Shown: in pieces, positions 19,768 through 28,190 of the stretch
Layout: every line of letters begins with the position of its first letter
Position numbering within the stretch: the stretch's first letter is position 1
Source of the DNA: a virus
Strand: one strand, 5' to 3'
Length of the DNA: 64,000 bases
Virus record (IMG/VR): IMGVR_UViG_3300009181_000042
Location: 1-64,000 of that record
Notes under the pieces: generated by a model
The model's input: only the letters and a program-made list of their open reading frames with translations
Told to the model about the DNA's origin: nothing
Databases searched by the model: none
Program-made: the position numbers and the translations under genes

Positions 19768-20281
19768 AATAGCTTGGGCATGGTATGACAACGAGACATT
19801 GGCACTGTACCATATCAGCTTTGACGAGGCTACCTGGGATGGGAAACATCTTGCTAAAATAGCAATAGATTTTCAATTAGCATTGGATATCATGACTGGG
19901 GTTAATAGACTATTCGAATACGAATTAGTCAAAAGTGACGACAGTATAGAACTGGTACATAAGAAAAAATCTCCGCCGTTTAAGAAATTTTGGCAGCTAG
20001 TAGATGCAGCACATTCAACTTATGGTGTGTTGGATACAGTGTCTAGCCAACATAGCCCTATTAATGTTGTTGAAAAGAACAAAGACTATTTTGTGGTAGA
20101 TGTTATAGGTAAAGCTAAAAACATCGTATTATATGTCACCATGAAAAACGATCCTAACTACCTAATACAAAAGATTGATCTGTACCCTTATATAATTGAG
20201 TGCGGGTCGGTCACTGGTATACCGGTACCGTTTGATGATATTAGAAATTATAGCATATATGTGAGGTATGATGCAGCGTAG
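19745..20281 (+). CDS. Unknown protein of the glycosyltransferase operon (178 aa)
   Basis: I do not recognise this protein. It has 178 residues and no membrane segment or signal peptide. It starts with a charged helical part (IAIDFQLALDIMTGVNRLFEY) and continues with beta-type sequence (DYFVVDVIGKAKNIVLYVTMK). It overlaps both neighbours in an operon of glycosyltransferase-like genes, so a role in the same modification process is likely. Its composition is like its neighbours'. Confidence 0.55.
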   Translation: MNDQSEDKIAWAWYDNETLALYHISFDEATWDGKHLAKIAIDFQLALDIMTGVNRLFEYELVKSDDSIELVHKKKSPPFKKFWQLVDAAHSTYGVLDTVSSQHSPINVVEKNKDYFVVDVIGKAKNIVLYVTMKNDPNYLIQKIDLYPYIIECGSVTGIPVPFDDIRNYSIYVRYDAA

Positions 20282-21176
20282 TATAACTGAATTTGACTTT
20301 GTGTTCCTCAGTTATGATGAGCCTAACAGCGAACTACTATATGCCGAACTGCTTAATCAGGTGCCTTGGGCCAAGCGAGTGCACGGTGTGCAAGGATTTG
20401 ATTCTGCACACCGTGCATGCGCTGATATATCAGATTCGGAGTTCTTTGTTACTGTCGACGGCGATAACAGGGTGCATGACAATTTCCTCAACATCAATGT
20501 TGATATAACAGATCAGCAAGATGATCATGCATGGTCGTGGGCTGGCAGAAATCATGTAAACGGTTTGGTTTACGGCAATGGCGGTTTAAAGCTATGGAGC
20601 AAGAAATTTGTTTATGATATGAATAGCCATGAAAACAGTAGCGACGACGCAAGCAAGGTAGATTTCTGTTGGAGTTCTAAATATCATGATCTTTTTGGAA
20701 CTTACAGTACCAGTTTAATCAATAGTAGTCCTTATCAGGCATTTAGATCTGGATACCGAGAGGGAGTTAAGATGAGTTTAGAACACGGCCGCAAAGTTAA
20801 ACCATCCGAATTCCTTAATAAGATTTGGGTATTCAATATGCACAAGCTACTGATATGGTGCAGTGTCGGCGCAGATGTAGCAAACGGATTATGGAGTATA
20901 TATGGTGCAAGGATGGGCGTACACGACTGCAATTTAACTGACACTGATCATACTATGATACGCGACTATGATTGGTTCCAACAGAAATGGGACCAGGTTC
21001 AGTTGGATGACCCACTAGCATGTTCAAAACGACTCGGGCTTGCTCTACGACAAGGTCTGGGTATCAATCTGGCCGATATGGATGACCATCAAAGCAAATT
21101 CTTTAAGAGTGTGTATATTAATCCTCCAAGACCGTTGATCGGATACGATCAAATCAAGCATCTGTCGGCAGTGTAA
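20268..21176 (+). CDS. Tandem glycosyltransferase-like paralogue 1
   Basis: First of four adjacent related genes. The shared pattern is FDFVFLSYDEPNSELLYAEL, AKRVHGVQGFDSAHRACA, then TVDGDN as the probable DxD-like site (residues 65-70), NGLVYGNGGLKLW and YQAFRSGYREGVKM. This reads like a small GT-2/GT-A domain followed by a recognition segment. I know the pattern from marine phage genomes, but no biochemical role is known to me. It is closest to paralogue 4 (SHENSSxxxxxDFCWxxKY and the C-terminal QSKFFKSVYINPPRP versus HSQWFKNTYIHPKR). Two ATGs lie in a row; GAGG at 20263-20266 favours the second at 20271 slightly. Confidence 0.65.
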   Translation: MMQRSITEFDFVFLSYDEPNSELLYAELLNQVPWAKRVHGVQGFDSAHRACADISDSEFFVTVDGDNRVHDNFLNINVDITDQQDDHAWSWAGRNHVNGLVYGNGGLKLWSKKFVYDMNSHENSSDDASKVDFCWSSKYHDLFGTYSTSLINSSPYQAFRSGYREGVKMSLEHGRKVKPSEFLNKIWVFNMHKLLIWCSVGADVANGLWSIYGARMGVHDCNLTDTDHTMIRDYDWFQQKWDQVQLDDPLACSKRLGLALRQGLGINLADMDDHQSKFFKSVYINPPRPLIGYDQIKHLSAV

Positions 21177-22363
21177 TGTACGATATAGTATTTGCCGATA
21201 ACGGCACAGCAGCAGACAGCTGGGAAAAATTAAAATTAGATTGGCCAACTGCAATCCGTGTTGCATATGACGGCACTTTGTTTGATTTAATAGAAAAAGC
21301 AAAGGGATCTTGCCTCACTTGCATGGTTTGGATAGTGAAAGACTGGTATGATACCGAACGATTTGCACAACTCAGTTCCAATAATTGGTCATCGCACACA
21401 AATCATTATTTTTCAAATACTACTCTACCATATAGCGATGTATTAAATGTTAACAACGTTGCACTATCAAATGGGGTGTATTTCGTACACACATCATATA
21501 AACTTACAGATACTGAGATATCCAATAACAGGTTCGATAAAATACTAATAGTGTCGTTGGATTCTATAGCGCAACAATACAACACTGCTTCTTTGTCGTC
21601 GATGGCATTAAGCACGCAGTTGTGTAAAATATCTGATATATTTTTCGTGAGTTACAATGAACCAACTGCTGACGAAAACTGGAATAGAGTGTTAGCTAGA
21701 TTTCCAACTGCTCGTCGAATTGATGGTATCAAAGGTATAGACAGAGCACATAGGCGCTGCGCAGAATTAGCAGAAAGCGATATGTTTTGGACTATTGACG
21801 CCGATACGATACTAGATGACGATTGGAATTTTGATTTCATACCACCAGACTATGATAGGAAATATCTACATATATGGCATAGCCGCAATCCAGTCAATGG
21901 ATTAGAATATGGTTGGGGTGCTGTTAAACTTTGGCCAACTGCTGCTGTGTTGCAGTTTGATGGCAATTGGTTAGATTTTACTACAACTGTAGGTAATATC
22001 AAGATGGTACCTCGTTCTATAGCCACTAGTGCATTTAATAGCGACGCATATTCAGCTTGGCGTAGTGGATTTCGCGAAACAGTAAAACTCTGTTACAATG
22101 TGGCAACAAGTGAACAAGGAGAAAGTCTGGATCGGCTCTTGACATGGTTAACAGTGGCTAACGACGTTGCATATGCACATGACACCGTGCAAGGTGCCAG
22201 TTCTGGATTGGAATATTTTTTAGAGTGCACCACAACATCATCAGCTACAGGAATCAAAAATATAAACGACTTTGAATGGTTGATAGATAGATTCAGCAAG
22301 AGACATGGTGTTAAACTTGCAGTAGATCGAGCTACACTGCTGTCTATGCTAGGAAAAAAATGA
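21176..22363 (+). CDS. Tandem glycosyltransferase-like paralogue 2 with degenerate extra N-terminal domain
   Basis: At 395 residues this member is about 100-160 residues longer than its neighbours. The intact domain starts near residue 150 (SDIFFVSYNEPTADENWNRV) and carries GIKGIDRAHRRCAEL, TIDADT as the DxD-like site, NGLEYGWGAVKLWP and YSAWRSGFRETVKL. The first 60 residues look like a decayed copy of the same opening (MYDIVFADNGTAADSWEKLK, then IRVAYDGTL). In them the DxD region reads IVKDWYD, so catalysis there is unlikely. Its start overlaps the previous stop (TAATG) and the next ATG follows after one base. Confidence 0.65.
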   Translation: MYDIVFADNGTAADSWEKLKLDWPTAIRVAYDGTLFDLIEKAKGSCLTCMVWIVKDWYDTERFAQLSSNNWSSHTNHYFSNTTLPYSDVLNVNNVALSNGVYFVHTSYKLTDTEISNNRFDKILIVSLDSIAQQYNTASLSSMALSTQLCKISDIFFVSYNEPTADENWNRVLARFPTARRIDGIKGIDRAHRRCAELAESDMFWTIDADTILDDDWNFDFIPPDYDRKYLHIWHSRNPVNGLEYGWGAVKLWPTAAVLQFDGNWLDFTTTVGNIKMVPRSIATSAFNSDAYSAWRSGFRETVKLCYNVATSEQGESLDRLLTWLTVANDVAYAHDTVQGASSGLEYFLECTTTSSATGIKNINDFEWLIDRFSKRHGVKLAVDRATLLSMLGKK

Positions 22364-22364
22364 G

Positions 22365-23054
22365 ATGTACGATGTGGTTTTTATCAGTTACGAAGAGAGC
22401 AATGCTGAAGAGAATTGGAAACGTCTCCTAGATAAGGCACCGAGAGCCAAGCGACTGCACGGTATAACAGGTCTGCACCAAGCGCATATTGCAGCTGCTA
22501 ACATAGTAAACACTGAGATGTTCTACGTAGTCGACGGCGATGCTGTGATAGAACAAACTTTTGAATTTGATTATGTAGTACCTTATCATCAACTTGATCA
22601 CGTGCATGTGTTTAGAGCTCGCAATCCTATCAATGATCTGGTCTACGGGTACGGAGCAGTCAAGCTGTTACCTACTGCAGAAGTGAAATTGCTGGTTGAT
22701 AAAGATTTCAAACCTGACATGACCAGCAGCATCAATCGCAAATACAAGATAGTACACGAGTTGTCAAATGTCACTGCATTCGATACCGATCCTTACAATA
22801 CTTGGCGTAGTGCGTTTAGAGAATGTGCTAAGCTAGCAAGCGGTGTGATAGACGGCCAGGTCAATGCCGAAACACAGCAGAGATTAGAGACTTGGTGCAC
22901 AGTTGGGCACGGTAGTGAATATGGCCGCTCGTGTGTGTACGGTGCACAAGCCGGTCGACAATTTGGGTTAGACAGCAGAGGCACAGATCATCTGATGAAG
23001 ATCAACGACTGGGCATGGATGCGTGAGCAGTACGAAACAGGTGCAACACTATGA
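22365..23054 (+). CDS. Tandem glycosyltransferase-like paralogue 3
   Basis: At 229 residues this is the shortest of the four paralogues. It has YDVVFISYEESNAEENWKRL, AKRLHGITGLHQAHIAAA, VVDGDA at the DxD-like site, NPINDLVYGYGAVKLLP and YNTWRSAFRECAKLA. It lacks the C-terminal extension of paralogues 1 and 4, and is nearest in length and motif detail to the second half of paralogue 2 (GYGAVKLLPTA versus GWGAVKLWPTA). It overlaps the next gene by ATGA, so it sits inside one coupled reading block. Enzyme activity is inferred from the DxD-like site only. Confidence 0.65.
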   Translation: MYDVVFISYEESNAEENWKRLLDKAPRAKRLHGITGLHQAHIAAANIVNTEMFYVVDGDAVIEQTFEFDYVVPYHQLDHVHVFRARNPINDLVYGYGAVKLLPTAEVKLLVDKDFKPDMTSSINRKYKIVHELSNVTAFDTDPYNTWRSAFRECAKLASGVIDGQVNAETQQRLETWCTVGHGSEYGRSCVYGAQAGRQFGLDSRGTDHLMKINDWAWMREQYETGATL

Positions 23055-23920
23055 CTGTTTACTATCCACAAGATTTAGACACGTTTTACATCAGCTACGA
23101 CGAACCAAATCGAGAAGAGAACTGGGCGCGGATTCAAATGATGTTGCCCAATGCTAGACGCATGCATGGCATTAAAGGTTTTGAAGCAGCACACAAGGCT
23201 TGTGCAACTGCCAGTAAGACTGATCGGTTCATGACCATTGATGGAGATAACTGGCTACTAGACGGTGCGTTTGATACCCAGTTAGATGATACTGACATAG
23301 AAGATGTGGTGTATAGCTTCAAGAGCAAGAATGCCATCAATGGATTGGAATATGGTAACGGCGGGCTCAAATGCTGGCGCAAAGATGTGCTGCTGGCCAG
23401 CAGCACGCATGAAAGCAGCAACAGCACTGATTTTTGTTGGGCACTGCGCTACTATCAAGTTGACACACTTGGTAGCAACAGTGTCAACAACGCATCTGCA
23501 TATCAGGCCTGGCGAGCCGGTTATCGAGAAGGTGTCAAGATGAGCTATGTAAATGGCAAGCCGATGAACAACCCCCGAGCAGATATTGGATCAATATGGT
23601 ATGGCAACAGGAGCAAGCTCAACGTATGGATGAGTGTTGGCCGAGATACTGTGAATGGCGAATGGGCAATGCTCGGGGCCAGGCAGGGATTCTACGAGCT
23701 GTATTCTAACAGCATACACAACACTGTAATCAATGATTACAGCTGGTTTGACAACCGTTGGCACAGCATGTCTGTGCCTGATATGTCTGCATCACTAGCA
23801 TTTTATGCTGGTTTGCTACAAGATAGATTTGATTTATATGTACCAGAATTAGATAAACTACACAGTCAATGGTTTAAGAACACCTACATACATCCAAAAC
23901 GCAGTGGAATGATGCTATGA
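23051..23920 (+). CDS. Tandem glycosyltransferase-like paralogue 4
   Basis: This 289-residue protein has DTFYISYDEPNREENWARI, ARRMHGIKGFEAAHKACA, TIDGDN at the DxD-like site, NGLEYGNGGLKCW and YQAWRAGYREGVKMSY. It aligns best with paralogue 1, including the SSTHESSNSTDFCWA segment and the end WFKNTYIHPKR. The order 1-2-3-4 with 1 like 4 and 2 like 3 suggests more than one round of duplication. Its start overlaps the previous stop and its stop overlaps the next start (ATGA both times). Sugar donor and acceptor are unknown. Confidence 0.65.
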   Translation: MTVYYPQDLDTFYISYDEPNREENWARIQMMLPNARRMHGIKGFEAAHKACATASKTDRFMTIDGDNWLLDGAFDTQLDDTDIEDVVYSFKSKNAINGLEYGNGGLKCWRKDVLLASSTHESSNSTDFCWALRYYQVDTLGSNSVNNASAYQAWRAGYREGVKMSYVNGKPMNNPRADIGSIWYGNRSKLNVWMSVGRDTVNGEWAMLGARQGFYELYSNSIHNTVINDYSWFDNRWHSMSVPDMSASLAFYAGLLQDRFDLYVPELDKLHSQWFKNTYIHPKRSGMML

Positions 23921-24981
23921 TAAACAATCTAACTGATAAAGATATTCTAATTAAATTAGAATCTCACCCAGACGTGCTAAAATTCCTAGTTAGACTATCA
24001 CCTATTGAACTAGAGTTGTTTGATCAAATCCAGCGGTTGCCTGTGCAACTGTTGTCGATACTCAGTTCTCATCCAGATGTGTTGAAATTCTTAATCAAAC
24101 TATCGCCCACTGATCTAGAGCTGTTTAATCGAATACAACAGCTACCTGTTCCGTTGTTATCAATACTAGGTTCGCACCTCGATGTACTAACGTTTTTGAT
24201 TAAATTGTCGCCAACTGAACTAGATAGTTTTGCCGAACTACAACACTGGCCTGTACCATTATTAACCATAATTAGAAATCATCCAGATCTCATCCGCATA
24301 CTTTTTAACATCTGGGATGTGTTAGATGATAAGCAAGCATTTTGCAAAGCATATTCTAAAATGGTGGCATTGCCAGACGCAAGCAATGTCAACATCACAG
24401 ATGCGTTTAGCCACGGCCAGCTAAAAAGCAAGACATGGTTGGTAGATACAGTCTGTTCACTAGGGCTAGAGCTCGGCCAGGCATGGACACTATGTGGTTG
24501 GATAGGCACCTTAGGATATCTCATGTTACTGAAGAAATCAGAATTGGGATTGACGAAAGTACGCAGTTTTGATATTGACGACAGTTGTGCACCTCTAGCT
24601 GACATGTTAAACAAGATCGAAATTTTGAATAATTGGTGTTTTAAAGCCACGACCATGGATGTGAATGAAATGTCCTATGATGCGTTTTCTTACAATACCA
24701 AAAAATACGACCTCACACCGGAACATTTAATAGATACAGCTGATACCGTTATTAATACTAGCTGCGATCACATGGGAGGCAATAACACTTGGTGGGAACG
24801 CATACCGTCTGACAAATTGATCATACTGCAAAACAATAACTGGCATGAAAATGATCAACATAACAACAGCGTAGACACGGTGGACGAATTTAAAAGCATG
24901 TATCCAATGAGCGAATTGCTGTTTGCAGGCGAACTTGACTGTACACTCTATACGAGGTTCATGTTGATAGGGCGTAAATGA
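23917..24981 (+). CDS. 35-residue-repeat protein fused to a methyltransferase-like domain
   Basis: This 354-residue protein has two parts. Residues about 16-135 are three full and one partial copy of a 35-residue helical repeat (SHPDVLKFLIKLSPTDLEL type). The copies are exactly 105 bases apart and look like a small protein-binding solenoid. The rest resembles a Rossmann-type methyltransferase domain seen in aquatic phages: SFDIDDSC as an acidic cofactor-binding loop, DTVINTSCDHMGGNNTWW, LIILQNNNWHENDQH and the end LYTRFMLIG. Methyl transfer is inferred from the pattern only. It is coupled by ATGA overlaps to paralogue 4 and to the 77-residue gene downstream. Confidence 0.6.
   Translation: MINNLTDKDILIKLESHPDVLKFLVRLSPIELELFDQIQRLPVQLLSILSSHPDVLKFLIKLSPTDLELFNRIQQLPVPLLSILGSHLDVLTFLIKLSPTELDSFAELQHWPVPLLTIIRNHPDLIRILFNIWDVLDDKQAFCKAYSKMVALPDASNVNITDAFSHGQLKSKTWLVDTVCSLGLELGQAWTLCGWIGTLGYLMLLKKSELGLTKVRSFDIDDSCAPLADMLNKIEILNNWCFKATTMDVNEMSYDAFSYNTKKYDLTPEHLIDTADTVINTSCDHMGGNNTWWERIPSDKLIILQNNNWHENDQHNNSVDTVDEFKSMYPMSELLFAGELDCTLYTRFMLIGRK
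23962..24296 (+). repeat. In-frame 105-bp tandem repeats
   Basis: The units begin at 23962, 24067, 24172 and 24277, each exactly 105 bases (35 codons) apart. Three are complete and the fourth is cut short. The encoded units diverge at a limited number of positions, mostly conservatively (LVRLSPIEL, LIKLSPTDL, LIKLSPTEL), so the frame and the fold seem to be under selection. Confidence 0.9.
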
Positions 24982-25211
24982 CCATAGATGTATCTACACT
25001 AACACCGCGACAACTGCAAACAGAATCTGCTAGAGTGCTTGCTGCAGGCGACGGTTTTGGTAACCACGACTTGGTTAGATTCAATAAAGTTGCGCATCAC
25101 AACAGTCATGCTTGGTACCGTGCAGTGATAGAGTGGTATGTCGAACAACACGGCGATCTGCCCAGCAAGGCCGGACCGGGCACCAGTGTTAAACTGCTGA
25201 TGGGCGATTGA
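24978..25211 (+). CDS. Small protein ahead of two radical SAM genes (77 aa)
   Basis: I do not recognise this protein. It starts with ATGA overlap on the previous gene and ends one base before the first radical SAM gene. The sequence opens LTPRQLQTESARVLAAGDGFG, continues with a His- and Trp-rich helix (HHNSHAWYRAVIEWYVEQ) and ends with a small flexible part rich in Gly, Ser and Lys. It could be a partner protein or, more speculatively, a peptide substrate of the radical SAM enzymes. It has no Cys. Confidence 0.55.
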   Translation: MTIDVSTLTPRQLQTESARVLAAGDGFGNHDLVRFNKVAHHNSHAWYRAVIEWYVEQHGDLPSKAGPGTSVKLLMGD

Positions 25212-25212
25212 T

Positions 25213-26313
25213 ATGATATATGACTATTCTGAGATACAAACGGTACATCTAGAGATAACCGCAAAATGCAATGCTAGCTGCCCAATGTGTGCCAGGAACA
25301 AGTTTGGTGGGCCCGACAACGAGTTCTTACCCCAGACTGAACTCAGCTTAGCTGACATGCAGCGTATCATGCCAGAGTCATTTGTGAAGCAGCTAAAGAA
25401 GCTGTACATGTGCGGCAATTATGGTGATCCGATAGCTGCCAATGACACACTAGAAGTATACGAGTGGCTGCGCGAAGTTAATCCTGATATCAAGCTGGGC
25501 ATGCACACTAATGCTAGTGCACGCACACCTGCTTGGTGGGCTAAGCTAGGCAAGCTGCTTAGCAAGAAAGGCGATTATGCTAAGTTTGGATTGGATGGTC
25601 TTGCTGATACCAATCACGTCTATCGTCGCGGCACCAACTGGAACAAGATCACAGAGAACATACAAGCATTCATCGACGCAGGTGGTATCGCACAGTGGGA
25701 ATACATCGTGTTTAAACACAATGAACATCAAGTCGACGAAGCCCGTGCACTAAGTGAAAAGATGGGATTCAAACAGTTCCGTACTAAGAAGACCGGACGT
25801 TTCTTCAGCAATACCAGACTGGAAGGCAAAGAAAGCCAGGAAGTATGGAGCCGTAACGGTATGATAGAATACCATCTGGAAAAACCAGTGAATCCAGAAT
25901 ACCATAATGATAGCTTGATCAAAGAACAAGCACTGGTAGACCAGTTTGGTAGCATGCAACACTATGTCGATCAGACCTGTGTCAAGTGCAAGGTTGCCGA
26001 GGACAAGAGCTTGTACATCAGTGCAGAAGGCTTGGCGTTTCCTTGCTGTTGGACAGCTAACCAGCTGTATGTATGGTATTGGCCACACAAGAAGAGCGAG
26101 ATGTGGACGCTGTTGGATCACGACGTTACAAACGTTAGTGCGCTGGAAAACCCGCTAAAATCCGTAGTAAACGGCAAGTATTTCAAAGACATATACAACA
26201 GCTGGTCCAAGCCAAGTATCGTTGACGGTAAACTAAGAGTTTGCGCTAAAACATGTGGATCTGGGTTCGATCAGTTCGCTAGCCAATTCACAGAAACCGT
26301 AAATAAAGCATGA
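25213..26313 (+). CDS. Radical SAM protein with SPASM-like C-terminus
   Basis: This 366-residue enzyme would bind a [4Fe-4S] cluster and cleave S-adenosylmethionine to make a radical. The cluster motif C-x3-C-x2-C is at residues 19, 23 and 26 (CNASCPMC). Later Cys residues at 256, 259, 278-279, 344 and 348 look like a SPASM-type auxiliary cluster region, which in known enzymes often goes with peptide or protein substrates. The substrate here is unknown. It overlaps the next gene, a second radical SAM protein, by ATGA. Its GC content seems somewhat higher than that of the glycosyltransferase genes before it. Confidence 0.8.
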   Translation: MIYDYSEIQTVHLEITAKCNASCPMCARNKFGGPDNEFLPQTELSLADMQRIMPESFVKQLKKLYMCGNYGDPIAANDTLEVYEWLREVNPDIKLGMHTNASARTPAWWAKLGKLLSKKGDYAKFGLDGLADTNHVYRRGTNWNKITENIQAFIDAGGIAQWEYIVFKHNEHQVDEARALSEKMGFKQFRTKKTGRFFSNTRLEGKESQEVWSRNGMIEYHLEKPVNPEYHNDSLIKEQALVDQFGSMQHYVDQTCVKCKVAEDKSLYISAEGLAFPCCWTANQLYVWYWPHKKSEMWTLLDHDVTNVSALENPLKSVVNGKYFKDIYNSWSKPSIVDGKLRVCAKTCGSGFDQFASQFTETVNKA

Positions 26314-27710
26314 CAGATACATTACCAAGCAAGACATTCTGCGCCCTTCCGTGGGTGCATCTCAGCAGCCGCCCAGATGGGGCAATGCGGGTCTGCTGCA
26401 CTGCCAATGCCAGCAGCGTGCAGGATCCAGACAGCTCTAAGAAAAGCGGGGGCGGGCAGATAGGGGTGCTGCGCACAGCAGATGGTACTCCTGCTAATTT
26501 AAACAACAGCACGCTGATGGAAGCATGGAACAACGATTACATGCGCAACGTGCGCAAGATGATGCTTAGGGGCGAGAAGCCGCCCAGCTGCCTCAAATGC
26601 TACAAAGAAGAATCGTCTGGTGTACAGAGCAAGCGCAACTGGGAAACTGCGTATTGGGTAGACAAGCTAGGACTTGATGACATCATTGGCGATACCACAG
26701 ACGACGGCGCAGTCAGTCCTAGGATACGCTACTTAGATCTACGGCTTGGCAGCAAGTGCCAGCTGGCCTGTGTCATGTGCAGTCCGCATGATAGCAGTGG
26801 GTGGATCAAAGAATGGACCACTATGCACCCCCAAATAGAAAACCAGCGTCTCAAGGACAGTTGGAATTGGGCAGACAAGGGTAAGCAGCACGGTGCTAGC
26901 TATAACTGGCACATGAACAACCCAGTGTTCTGGGAACAGCTATACGATCAAATACCTCATATGAAGCAGCTGTATTTTGCAGGCGGCGAAAGCACGATCA
27001 TTGAAGAACACTACACGCTGTTAGAAGAAGTAATACGTCGCGGCTATGCTAAGAACATAGAACTGCGCTACAACAGCAATGCAGTTGAACTGCCGCAGAG
27101 ACTATTTGATTGCTGGGAGCATTTCCGCGAAGTTAAGTTCCATTTCAGCATAGACAGCTTTGGTGACAAGAACGACTACATACGTTATCCTAGCCAGTGG
27201 GATCAGCTAGTACAGCATATGCATCTGCTAGATAACACTCCTGACTATGTTATAGTGACTACTGCTGTGACCGTGATGGCGCTTAACATCTACTACATAC
27301 CAGACATGATCAAATGGAAGCTGAGCCAAAACTTCAAAAAGTTTAACACTTGGCCCAGCGGCGCTGGTATGATAAACTGGCATCTAGCCTATTGGCCGCC
27401 GCAGCTCAATGTCAAGGTGCTGCCAACGTGGGCCAAAGCAATGGTCAGGGAGAAATTCGAAGAATTCTTCTTGTGGTTAGAAGATAATTGGCAACTATGT
27501 ACTGGTGCAGAAGCAGGGTTAGTTGACAAGAATTCCGTGATGACTGCAGCATACGGTATCAAACGATTCCGCGGTTTGCTAGATTTCATGGATAGCGAAG
27601 ACTGGGGCGAGCGCATGCCAGAGCTACGCGAATGGATTAATCTCATGGATTCGCAGCGCAACTTAGACTTTCGTAAAACATTTCCAGAGATGTCTGGGTT
27701 ATTAGATTAA
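26310..27710 (+). CDS. Twitch-type radical SAM protein
   Basis: This 466-residue protein is built in the order auxiliary Cys region then radical SAM core. Residues 10-30 read FCALPWVHLSSRPDGAMRVCC and C94/C97 lie in CLKCYKE, a pattern typical of twitch-domain radical SAM proteins. The cluster motif C-x3-C-x2-C follows at 150, 154 and 157 (CQLACVMC), then YFAGGESTI, the usual glycine-rich SAM-binding strand. I have seen such proteins in many marine phages, without a known reaction. It is the last gene of the coupled operon. The next gene starts 12 bases later behind its own AAAGGA site. Confidence 0.8.
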   Translation: MTDTLPSKTFCALPWVHLSSRPDGAMRVCCTANASSVQDPDSSKKSGGGQIGVLRTADGTPANLNNSTLMEAWNNDYMRNVRKMMLRGEKPPSCLKCYKEESSGVQSKRNWETAYWVDKLGLDDIIGDTTDDGAVSPRIRYLDLRLGSKCQLACVMCSPHDSSGWIKEWTTMHPQIENQRLKDSWNWADKGKQHGASYNWHMNNPVFWEQLYDQIPHMKQLYFAGGESTIIEEHYTLLEEVIRRGYAKNIELRYNSNAVELPQRLFDCWEHFREVKFHFSIDSFGDKNDYIRYPSQWDQLVQHMHLLDNTPDYVIVTTAVTVMALNIYYIPDMIKWKLSQNFKKFNTWPSGAGMINWHLAYWPPQLNVKVLPTWAKAMVREKFEEFFLWLEDNWQLCTGAEAGLVDKNSVMTAAYGIKRFRGLLDFMDSEDWGERMPELREWINLMDSQRNLDFRKTFPEMSGLLD

Positions 27711-27722
27711 AGGATTGATAAA

Positions 27723-28148
27723 ATGTACTTTGGAGTACCTGGTACCATAAATAGTAGTGTTAGTTCGCAAGGGATTAATGTGATGGCGCCATCTCAGAAG
27801 AAACCAGTAGACAAGGCAGCTGATGCGGCCTGGGACGAGATATTCAACAACTTAACCATAGAAAATGAACCACCTGTTCGCTACATACGCAGCGTGATCA
27901 TACAGACCAAAGATGGTTCGGTTATCAAGGTAAGTGGCAAGAATTTTGCTGAGATAATAGAGAATGAACGAGAGCTTAGTCCGGACGAAAGCGAGATTCG
28001 CAGCTGTAGAATGAGCCTTAACTTTCCCCGTCTACGGTCAGATGTTGATACTTGGACCAATGACTTGCTGAATCAATTAAACAACTCGGACAGTTTCAAA
28101 GTCACTGTAAAAGCAAAGCGGCGTCGGGCTAGTAAAAAGCAAGACTGA
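27723..28148 (+). CDS. Conserved phage protein of unknown function (141 aa)
   Basis: The N-terminal 30 residues are flexible. The middle (VRYIRSVIIQTKDGSVIKVSG) is a beta-type segment that I associate with conserved hypothetical proteins of T4-like aquatic phages. The C-terminus is very basic (KVTVKAKRRRASKKQD), which suggests nucleic acid or capsid-interior contact. An AAAGGATTGATAAA leader gives a usable ribosome binding site. A second ATG at codon 21 would trim the flexible start. A 48-base gap separates it from DHFR. Confidence 0.6.
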   Translation: MYFGVPGTINSSVSSQGINVMAPSQKKPVDKAADAAWDEIFNNLTIENEPPVRYIRSVIIQTKDGSVIKVSGKNFAEIIENERELSPDESEIRSCRMSLNFPRLRSDVDTWTNDLLNQLNNSDSFKVTVKAKRRRASKKQD

Positions 28149-28161
28149 ACACACTGCTTGA

Positions 28162-28190
28162 TTGCAATACATGTGGGCTAGTGCTACTAT
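28162..28190 (+). promoter_or_regulatory. Sigma70-like promoter for DHFR, leaderless
   Basis: TTGCAA (28162-28167), 17 bases, then TACTAT (28185-28190), with TGC directly before the minus-10 as an extended element. Six bases separate the minus-10 from the ATG at 28197, so transcription should start at the start codon itself. No Shine-Dalgarno is present. Confidence 0.45.
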
